Assembly: GCA_002369295.1 (NCBI GenBank)
Contig: DFDR01000204.1
Coordinates: 1-5,365, forward strand
From: Desulfovibrionaceae bacterium UBA3823
GTDB taxonomy: Bacteria > Desulfobacterota > Desulfovibrionia > Desulfovibrionales > Desulfovibrionaceae
DNA: 5,365 nucleotides
Reading direction: 5' to 3'
The notes under the pieces: generated by a model
Told to the model about the DNA's origin: nothing
Databases searched by the model: none
Seen by the model: only the letters and a program-made list of their open reading frames with translations
Shown here: positions 1-5,365 of the stretch, piece by piece
Numbering within the stretch: the first letter of the stretch is position 1
How the letters are laid out: every line of letters starts with the position of its first letter
Position numbers and translations under genes: made by a program

Positions 1-308
1 GCTATGATGTGATGCTTATTCCTGTCAACAAGAATGATCCTGGCATAATTATTGAATTTAAATCAATCTCCTATGACGATGGAGAAAAAGACCTCTTAGA
101 CACTGTCAATGCTGCGCTTCAGCAGATTGAAGACAAGCACTACGTGACAGCAATGGTCGCGCGAGGTCTTGCTCAGGAACGCCTCTTCACCTACGGCTTT
201 GCGTTCAAGGGCAAGGAAGTCCTGATTGCAGGCGGGCCAGCGCACAGGTCCTGCCATGCCGCAGGCGCCAGCCCCAGTTCAGCGGGCTCCAGTCCAGCGG
301 GCGCATGA
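1..308 (+). CDS. 3' end of an AAA-ATPase-like protein with C-terminal PD-(D/E)XK nuclease domain (partial)
   Basis: The gene is cut by the left edge; its reading frame begins with the Tyr codon at 3-5 and ends at TGA 306-308. What remains is the end of a PD-(D/E)XK nuclease-fold domain of the kind found behind an AAA-ATPase-like domain (PDDEXK_9, formerly DUF1703). The catalytic signature is visible: Tyr-Asp at 3-8, then after a 15-residue strand-turn-strand the motif IIIEFK with Glu at 54-56 and Lys at 60-62. The family's AALQQIEDKHY helix and the closing strands YGFAFKGKEVLIA follow. Family members usually end just after this last strand. Here about 23 residues rich in Ala, Ser, Gly and Pro continue from base 237, in much more GC-rich DNA. 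The tail probably came from read-through into recombined sequence. The gene converges on the large minus-strand gene 34 bases away. Family membership is fairly sure; cellular function and the missing N-terminal part are not known from this window. Confidence 0.8.
   Translation, partial: YDVMLIPVNKNDPGIIIEFKSISYDDGEKDLLDTVNAALQQIEDKHYVTAMVARGLAQERLFTYGFAFKGKEVLIAGGPAHRSCHAAGASPSSAGSSPAGA
274..303. repeat. 15-bp tandem duplication in the 3' end of the PD-(D/E)XK gene
   Basis: Two adjacent 15-base units, 274-288 and 289-303, match at 13 of 15 positions (CCAGTTCAGCGGGCT and CCAGTCCAGCGGGCG). They encode part of the low-complexity tail after the nuclease domain and lie just downstream of the GC shift near base 230. 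A separate direct repeat, CCCCTGCCATGG at 312-323 and CCCCTGCCCTGG at 329-340, fills most of the following intergenic gap. Confidence 0.7.
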
Positions 309-342
309 ACGCCCCTGCCATGGAGACTCCCCTGCCCTGGAC

Positions 343-3300
343 TCAGCACAGGTCGAAAGGCAGCGTCCTGCGGGCAAGCAAGGGATCGCCGGGCCGGGCC
401 TTCTGCAGGGCGCGGACGAGATCCGCGGCCCCGGGAAGGCAGGTCTGCAGCCTGCCCCAGGCCTGATCCAGCAGGCTCTGCTCGGCTGCCGACGCGGCCC
501 TGGCTGGCGCCAGGGACTGGAGCACGGCGCAGGCCGCAAGCTCCTCGCCCGGCGAGCGCTCTTCGCCCATGGCGAAAGCCAGGCTCGCGGCCAGCTCCTG
601 CCTGAGCGCCCAGTCATCCTCGCCGGCGAGAAGCCAGCGGTAGTACTGGATGCGCACCCAAGCCGGTCCCTGGCCCATGCCGACCCCTGGCCTGGACCAG
701 AGCCAGGCAAAGCGCCGGTAGCTCCTGCGGTCTGTCTCGCAGCCGGCCAGGACAAGGCAGCGCACCAGGAGCAGATGCGCGTCGGCCGCATCCTCCAGGG
801 GCTTGGCGCCCCAGTGCCGGCTGGCCTCGGCGAGCGGCATGCCAAGGGCCTGCTCCATGGCCTCCGCCAGAAGGACGGGCTCGACGCCGGCATCGTCCAT
901 GCACGCCATGGCGCGCCAGAAGCGGACCTTGCGGGCGAGGGCCTCGGCCTTGGCGGCGCGCCCTGGATCGCTTTCGCCCCTGGCGCCGTCGTTGCGGGCA
1001 AGGCTGCGAAGGGAGGCAGCGGCCTCGCGGAAAGCGCGCCCGGCGCCGGCTGGGTCGCGCAGAAGTCCGCGGCAGCGGCCAAGCTGGCAGAGCACCAGGG
1101 CGTCCTGCCAGGGGCTGCCGGGAAGCTGGCCGCCCTGTTCAGGATTCCAGGCATCGAGACGGCGCTGGGCATCGGCGAAGCGGAAGAGCGCGCAGTCGGC
1201 CTCGGCGAGCCTGAGGGCGCCGTGGAGGGCTGCCAGCGGCTGCATGCGGGCCATCTCCAGGAGCATGCCCTCGACGGCAGCCATGGCGTCGTGCAGGTCA
1301 AGGTACCATGCGTACGCGGGATCGGCGCAGGCGGCAGAGCCGGGGACGGCATGGGAGGCGGGAGCGGCGTCAGGCGCGGGGACTGCGCCGGAAGCAGAAG
1401 CGTCGGCAGGCCGGGAGGCCAGGCTGGCCGCAGGCAGCAGCCTGAGCCGCAGGGTGTGCCAGAAGAAGTCGGAAGCAAAGGTCGGCATGCTCATGGGGCG
1501 GAGCCACTCCGCCATGCGCTCCAGCATGTCCATGGCGGGATCGGGCGCTTCAACGGTCTCCTGCAGGGCCTGCCGGTAGGGCTCCCAGAGGGAGGGCCTG
1601 GCAAGGCAGCGCCGCCTGAGCCACTCGAGCGCCAGGGCATGGATGGATCCGGGGCGCGCCGGCTCCCGCATGAGGCTTGTCCACTCGCCCGGGCCTGGCG
1701 AGCCCTGGCGCAGCAAGGCCTCGCAGGCGCGGACCACGCCGGGCGCGCCGGAGACAAGGCAGGTGCCGGCCAGGTTCAGCTGCGCGAAGTCCGGGTAGGC
1801 GCCGGCATCGGCCCTGCCCCAGACGTAGGCCGCAATGTCGGCCCAGGCCAGCATGGGCGAGCGCTTGCTCTCGAAGCCGATGCTGGCGATGCGCATCTGC
1901 AGGGCGCGCCGCGGGTTTTCGGCCCGCAGGTCCGCCTCGAGCATGATGCGGCCCAGATCCGTTCCCAGCCCCGGCGCAAAGGCCATGCGCTCCTCGACGT
2001 GGAAGCGCAGCTGGGTCTTCTCGCCGTTGGGGAGCAGGGGCAGCAGCCGCCACACCCACTTGACGAGCTCGCAGATGCACACCAGCCACCCGTCCGGTCC
2101 GTCCGCGCCGAGCGCCGTGCGGGTGAAGCCGATGAGGCCGCAGCCGCTGGCAAGGAGGGCGCGGAAGTGCTCCGTCACGGCGTGCAGGCCCCGGTCGCAG
2201 CTGTGGAAGAGGCCAAGGTCCGGCAGGCGCGTGCCCTTGCGCAGGCAGACGGCGACGACGCGTCCCTCGTTGCCGGCATCGGCGCCCTCGCCGCTGAACT
2301 GCCCGCCGCTCTCGTCGATGTAGACGTCCCACTCGGCCTGGGGCTCCCTGGTCCAGAGCGTGTGCTGGGGCAGGTCTGGCAGGGGGGCAGGCGGCCCTGG
2401 CGGATCGTCGTCCGTGCCAAGGCCCTCCAGCACGCAGCCGAAGACAGCGCTGGACTCCTTGAGGCGCCTGGCTGCGAAAGCCCTGCCCTTGGCCGCGCAA
2501 AGCCGCTCCGCTTCGCCGGCAAAGCGGAGCCGGGCAAGCGCTTCCGCCTCCTTCCTGAACCACGCCGGCGCCTGCAGGACCAGCTGCCAGCAGCGCCTGG
2601 CATGCTGGGAGGCCATGCCGCTGCCGAGGGCCCTGTCGAGCAGAACGCGGGCTGCCTCCGCGGCCCTTGCGGCCTGCGCGGCTGCCAAGGGCAGCGCGCC
2701 ATCCTGGCTGAAGGCCTGGGCCAGAACCCCGACGGCGCAAGCCAGCAGGGCTTCTGCACGCTCCTCGCCTGCGGGATCGCCGCCGAGCTCGCCCAGCCGC
2801 CCCAGGTCAAGGGAGCGCAACTCAGCCTCCTGCCGACTGGCGTCCACAGCCGGCACAGCGCCTGCCGGCGCAGGACTGCGGGGACTGGCAGCAGGACTGG
2901 CGGCGGAACTGGCGGTGGAACTGGCCGGGCTCCTGCCCCCTGCCAGCCGCTTCGCCCGCTGCTTCAGGCCGGGCAGGGCGTCGAGCAGCACCTTCAGCAG
3001 GGCGCGGGCAAGCCGCAGGCCCGGCATCTGCACATGATCCCTGCTGACGGCATCGACGACCCGCTGGAGCGCTTCGCACAGGGAGCGCGCGCAGGCCTCC
3101 TGCTTCCGGGCGTCGAGCGCGTCCCAGCCCCCCTCGGCGCCGGCAGAGCTGGGCGGGGGAGTTCCGCCAAGCAGGCGCAGAACCCGGGACGCGTTCCTGC
3201 GCCCCGGCATGCCGCACAGGACATGGCTGTCGCCGAGCCGCTGGAGCAGATCTTTGAGCTGGGCCACGGGAACATCGAGTTCCCTGCCGGCCGCCGTCGT

Positions 3301-4737
3301 TCCGGCAGTCCCGGCGGCACCGCCCGCTTCCGGGGAGGGCGCCTGGCCGTCAGGGCCAGCGCCCTGGGCATGGTCTGATCCAGAGTTTGGCCCGCCGGGC
3401 ACGCCTTCCGGCATGTGGGGGCGGCCAGCCATGCCGGCAGCCATGGCGCCGGCGGGCGGGCCCCCGTCTTCCCCGGGCCCCTGCCCGGCATCCTCAGGCG
3501 GAACTAGGCCGAGATCCCGGCAGCGGTCCGGCGCAAGGCCCTCTCCCAGGGCCTTCAGGAGGCTTCGCGGCTGCTCCCCGGCCGGCTTGCCCGAGGCGGG
3601 GACGGGATCCAGGTCCAGGTTGAAGACCCGGGGCCTGGGCCCCTGCCGGCCTGGTTGGATCGCCGTTCTGCCGGAAGGCGTCGCTGGCGCCTCGCCGGCA
3701 AGCCAGGGGACGCAGTCCTGGATCCTGCCCTGCCCCGCGTGCTTCTTGAGCTTCGGCAGCTGCTCCTCAAGCACGTGCATAATCTTGGCGACCCTCTCGC
3801 GCTGGGGGTGCTTGCGGCGGGCCATGGTCTGGAAATCCAGCAGACGGCAGGCAAACTCGAAGCAGTCCCTTTCGAGCTGCGCCATGGAGAGCTCCGCCAT
3901 CGCGGCCAGCGCCTTCTTCTCGGTCTGGCGCGTCTTGCCGCCAAGGCCGCGCAGGAGCTGAAGCACCATCCCGCGCTCAGGCAGGCTGAGGCAGCCGTTC
4001 CTGTCGTGCAGAGCCTGCAGGAAGTCGCGAAGCTTCGACTCCGCGCTCGCCGCGCTCAGCTTGGGGCCAAGCAGGCCAAGGTCGCCGTCATCGCCGGCAA
4101 TCCAGACGCGGCCGCCAAAGGCCGAAGCCTGGGCCTCGAACTCGACGTTCCCCAGCTCCTCGTCCAGCTCTTCGTCCAGATCCTCGTCAAGCCAGTCAGC
4201 GGAGCGGGCAAAGTCATCCTTCCAGTCATCCTGCCCATCCTCCTGTCCGTCCTCCCAGGCCGGCAGCCCTTCCCTGGCGTCCTCATCCCGCAGAGAGAGG
4301 TCCTGCGCCAGCAGGTCCAGAGAGCCAGGGGACGCGGCCTCCCTGACCGGCTGCATCAGAAAAGCCTGATCCACCGCCTCGGGCACGGCCTCTGCGGAGT
4401 CGTCCCCGGCCAGCTCCCGTCCCGGCAGGCCGGCATGCCTGGGGGCCTCCTGCCACGCTTCCCCATCGCGGAGGCCGGCGTGCTGGCGAGGCGCTCCCAC
4501 AGGAAGCCTGGTCGGCATGTCCTGCGCTGGCCGCGCGCTTTCTGGCTGGGCCTGCGCCGGCAGGCTGTTCTGGGCTGACCCTTCCGGCTCCTGGGGAAAA
4601 GGCAGGGGGGACGCCATGTCCAGCCATGGGGAAGCGCCCTGCGCGGCCCGGGGCCTGGCGCCCTGCGCGCGGCGCAGGAGCAGGGAGCGGCGCGCTTTGC
4701 GCTGGCTGGCGCCAGGACTGGGCAGGCGAATGCTCAC
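343..4737 (-). CDS. Large modular protein with DUF3800-like (RNase H-fold) domain, duplicated helical domain and TPR-like C-terminus
   Basis: I do not recognise a named gene. The uninterrupted frame gives 1464 residues from GTG at 4737, chosen because GAGAGG lies five bases upstream; TTG 4830 and GTG 4743 are in-frame alternatives. Residue numbers count from that GTG. 1-40: basic. 40-150: disordered. 150-200: very acidic, with tetrapeptide repeats. 235-334: helical domain. 335-485: Pro/Gly/Ala linker. 493-595: second copy of the helical domain. 600-630: Ser/Ala/Pro linker. 658-740: possible third copy. 802-973: DUF3800-like domain, with VYIDESGG (Asp808, Glu809) on the first strand and FESKRSPMLAWADIAAYVWG (Asp967) at the end, as in that family's IDESG and LADlvA motifs. 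1000-1464: helical, TPR-like in places (for example LGRCRGLLRDPAGAGRAF). No signal peptide or membrane span is seen, so it is probably cytoplasmic. Nuclease activity is inferred from the fold; substrate and role are unknown. Third codon positions are nearly all G or C, which supports this strand. Confidence 0.87.
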   Translation of the reverse strand: MSIRLPSPGASQRKARRSLLLRRAQGARPRAAQGASPWLDMASPLPFPQEPEGSAQNSLPAQAQPESARPAQDMPTRLPVGAPRQHAGLRDGEAWQEAPRHAGLPGRELAGDDSAEAVPEAVDQAFLMQPVREAASPGSLDLLAQDLSLRDEDAREGLPAWEDGQEDGQDDWKDDFARSADWLDEDLDEELDEELGNVEFEAQASAFGGRVWIAGDDGDLGLLGPKLSAASAESKLRDFLQALHDRNGCLSLPERGMVLQLLRGLGGKTRQTEKKALAAMAELSMAQLERDCFEFACRLLDFQTMARRKHPQRERVAKIMHVLEEQLPKLKKHAGQGRIQDCVPWLAGEAPATPSGRTAIQPGRQGPRPRVFNLDLDPVPASGKPAGEQPRSLLKALGEGLAPDRCRDLGLVPPEDAGQGPGEDGGPPAGAMAAGMAGRPHMPEGVPGGPNSGSDHAQGAGPDGQAPSPEAGGAAGTAGTTAAGRELDVPVAQLKDLLQRLGDSHVLCGMPGRRNASRVLRLLGGTPPPSSAGAEGGWDALDARKQEACARSLCEALQRVVDAVSRDHVQMPGLRLARALLKVLLDALPGLKQRAKRLAGGRSPASSTASSAASPAASPRSPAPAGAVPAVDASRQEAELRSLDLGRLGELGGDPAGEERAEALLACAVGVLAQAFSQDGALPLAAAQAARAAEAARVLLDRALGSGMASQHARRCWQLVLQAPAWFRKEAEALARLRFAGEAERLCAAKGRAFAARRLKESSAVFGCVLEGLGTDDDPPGPPAPLPDLPQHTLWTREPQAEWDVYIDESGGQFSGEGADAGNEGRVVAVCLRKGTRLPDLGLFHSCDRGLHAVTEHFRALLASGCGLIGFTRTALGADGPDGWLVCICELVKWVWRLLPLLPNGEKTQLRFHVEERMAFAPGLGTDLGRIMLEADLRAENPRRALQMRIASIGFESKRSPMLAWADIAAYVWGRADAGAYPDFAQLNLAGTCLVSGAPGVVRACEALLRQGSPGPGEWTSLMREPARPGSIHALALEWLRRRCLARPSLWEPYRQALQETVEAPDPAMDMLERMAEWLRPMSMPTFASDFFWHTLRLRLLPAASLASRPADASASGAVPAPDAAPASHAVPGSAACADPAYAWYLDLHDAMAAVEGMLLEMARMQPLAALHGALRLAEADCALFRFADAQRRLDAWNPEQGGQLPGSPWQDALVLCQLGRCRGLLRDPAGAGRAFREAAASLRSLARNDGARGESDPGRAAKAEALARKVRFWRAMACMDDAGVEPVLLAEAMEQALGMPLAEASRHWGAKPLEDAADAHLLLVRCLVLAGCETDRRSYRRFAWLWSRPGVGMGQGPAWVRIQYYRWLLAGEDDWALRQELAASLAFAMGEERSPGEELAACAVLQSLAPARAASAAEQSLLDQAWGRLQTCLPGAADLVRALQKARPGDPLLARRTLPFDLC
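2881..2928. repeat. 12-bp tandem array (4 units) encoding Ser/Ala/Pro linker
   Basis: Four degenerate 12-base units built on GGAACTGGCGGC lie in register inside the large gene. On the coding strand they give tetrapeptides of the type ASST-ASSA-ASPA-ASPR. The array forms the flexible linker between the second helical domain and the next helical segment. A partial unit (AGGACTGCG) precedes it at 2872. The period is a multiple of three, so changes in copy number keep the frame. Confidence 0.8.
4153..4191. repeat. 12-bp tandem array (3 units) encoding LDEE-type acidic repeats
   Basis: Three near-identical 12-base units (CAGCTCCTCGTC, CAGCTCTTCGTC, CAGATCCTCGTC at 4153-4188), followed by a degenerate fourth, encode Leu-Asp-Glu-Glu/Asp tetrapeptides near residues 183-194 of the large protein. 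Together with the next array this makes a strongly negatively charged segment. Confidence 0.8.
4213..4260. repeat. 12-bp degenerate array (4 units) encoding AWED/GQED/GQDD/WKDD
   Basis: On the coding strand four 12-base units encode the tetrapeptides AWED, GQED, GQDD and WKDD, near residues 160-175 of the large protein. The units are more diverged than in the neighbouring LDEE array but keep the same period and the acidic pair at the end of each unit. Confidence 0.65.
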
Positions 4738-4742
4738 GGACA

Positions 4743-4748
4743 CCTCTC
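4743..4748 (-). promoter_or_regulatory. Shine-Dalgarno-like site GAGAGG that decides the start of the large gene
   Basis: On the minus strand GAGAGG stands five bases before GTG 4737-4735. Starting here removes 31 upstream residues encoded from TTG 4830, a stretch that is not clearly protein-like. The next upstream GTG (4743) overlaps this site and has no comparable motif before it. Confidence 0.55.
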
Positions 4749-4830
4749 GGAAGACAGCATGGAATGCGAAAGACGGGAATGGCCAGACATGCGCCAGTCC
4801 GGCGACAGCTGGATCCGGCGGGGAACACAA

Positions 4831-4860
4831 GCTCTACCCTGCGAAGCGCGCCCCTGTCTA
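4831..4860 (-). promoter_or_regulatory. Weak sigma-70-like promoter candidate for the large gene
   Basis: On the minus strand TAGACA (4860-4855, five of six matches to TTGACA) is followed after 18 bases by TAGAGC (4836-4831, only three of six matches to TATAAT). Transcription would begin near 4823 and leave a leader of about 85 bases before GTG 4737. That would also place the alternative TTG 4830 outside the transcript. The -10 element is poor, so this is a suggestion only. Confidence 0.18.
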
Positions 4861-5365
4861 CACCGGCGCGGCCCGCACTGGCTCTCGCCGACATCCTTCA
4901 GCCGACAGGCTTCAGCGGCATCGCGTCCCTGCCGCAACCGGAGCCGGCGATGGCCGAGGCGCCGGGGCCCTGCCTGCGGAAGCGGGCCTTGAGTCCGGCG
5001 CTGCCGGCGACGGAAGACGGGATGCGGAGGCTGCCATCGACAGTCCGCCAGCTGAACCGTCTGGCCGGCAAGGGCGCGACACGCAAGCTCGGCCTTTCTC
5101 CGCCGCGACGCAGGCACAGGGTGGGCGCCATGTGCGGAGGCAAGCTTCCCGCCTGCGGTGCCGGCAGACGCGGGCCAGGCATGCCTCCGGCCAGCGCGGT
5201 GCAGGCGTGCGCAGGTCAAAGGCCCTTCTTGTGGGCCAAGGTCTGGCAGGCAGGCCATGGCGCGCACAGGCCTTCCCGAACTCACGCCAGCGCCGCACGC
5301 TCAGGCAGCGCCGCCAGCACCCGCCTGTGCCATCTCAGCCGAAGACAGCGCCGTGCCGAAGCCAG

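Larger units (their letters stand above)
4738..5365. other. GC-rich region upstream of the large gene, no convincing gene
   Basis: About 630 bases carry the leader of the large gene and then DNA of similar GC content. Minus-strand frames here give Arg/His/Gln/Cys-rich translations without recognisable domains. One plus-strand frame is open from ATG 4779 to the window end (195 codons). In about 4884-5150 it has 71, 62 and 84 percent GC at codon positions one, two and three, by my hand count, which resembles coding DNA. The flanking parts lack that pattern and no family is recognised. It could be the start of a divergent gene, a decayed gene or chance. Confidence 0.4.

Noticed and set aside
250..314. 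Two small hairpins (250-265 and 299-314) as a terminator between the convergent genes
   Set aside because: Each has only a five-base-pair stem with a six-base loop, lies inside the coding frame or over the stop codon, and lacks a following T-run on either strand.
226..3378. A 1050-codon open frame on the plus strand opposite the large gene
   Set aside because: Its first codon position faces the third codon position of the minus-strand gene. That position is almost always G or C, so T-starting stop codons are nearly absent there. The translation is Gly/Ala/Gln/Arg-rich without recognisable motifs, while the minus strand carries the DUF3800-like motifs and the duplicated domain.
3724..4035. 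First helical domain as a TerB-like domain
   Set aside because: The pattern NGCLSLPER loosely resembles the acidic DG.ls..E motif of TerB, but the aspartate is replaced and the second copy lacks the motif, so the assignment is not supported.
4738..4830. N-terminal extension of the large protein from TTG 4830
   Set aside because: TTG is a rare start with no good ribosome binding site, and the 31 residues look non-coding. GTG 4737 has GAGAGG at proper spacing, so the shorter form was preferred.
4734..5285. A 183-codon minus-strand frame directly upstream of, and overlapping, the large gene
   Set aside because: The translation is rich in Arg, Gln, His and Cys. By hand count, GC is highest at its first codon position rather than the third, unlike real genes here. 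No family is recognised; only its last eight codons are noted as a possible leader.

Overview
The window holds two supportable protein-coding regions that converge, plus about 600 bases at the right edge with no convincing gene. Base composition changes sharply at about position 230. The first 230 bases are about 46% GC by my count, and the rest is roughly 70% GC with strong G/C preference at third codon positions. No rRNA, tRNA, CRISPR array, transposase or inverted-repeat element was seen.

Left edge (1-308, + strand): the 3' end of a gene cut by the window. It encodes the C-terminal PD-(D/E)XK nuclease-like domain of the AAA-ATPase-like / PDDEXK_9 type, common in gut anaerobes. The domain ends at about base 236. 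The frame then runs on into GC-rich, repeat-containing DNA for 23 more codons of Ala/Ser/Gly/Pro-rich tail. The 34-base gap to the next gene holds a short direct repeat and no good terminator.

Main body (343-4737, - strand): one very long uninterrupted gene of about 1464 residues. I do not recognise it as a named gene. It reads as a modular cytoplasmic protein. The order is: basic N-terminus, disordered and very acidic segment, a roughly 100-residue helical domain, a Pro/Gly/Ala linker, a second copy of that helical domain, a Ser/Ala/Pro linker, a possible third divergent copy, a DUF3800-like (predicted RNase H fold) domain, and a long TPR-like helical C-terminus. Three tetrapeptide (12-bp) tandem arrays lie in its linkers. 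A nuclease-like core carried between helical repeats makes this the most interesting object in the window. A role in defence or nucleic-acid processing is inference only.

Right edge (4738-5365): leader and upstream DNA of the large gene. A + strand frame stays open from 4779 to the window end, and its middle part has a weak coding-like base pattern. It may be a divergent gene, a remnant or chance.

Organism: the high GC, GTG start and Ala/Gly/Leu/Arg-rich protein next to a more AT-rich PDDEXK_9-type gene fit a GC-rich Gram-negative anaerobe, perhaps a gut Desulfovibrionaceae member. This is a guess from composition, not a demonstrated assignment.
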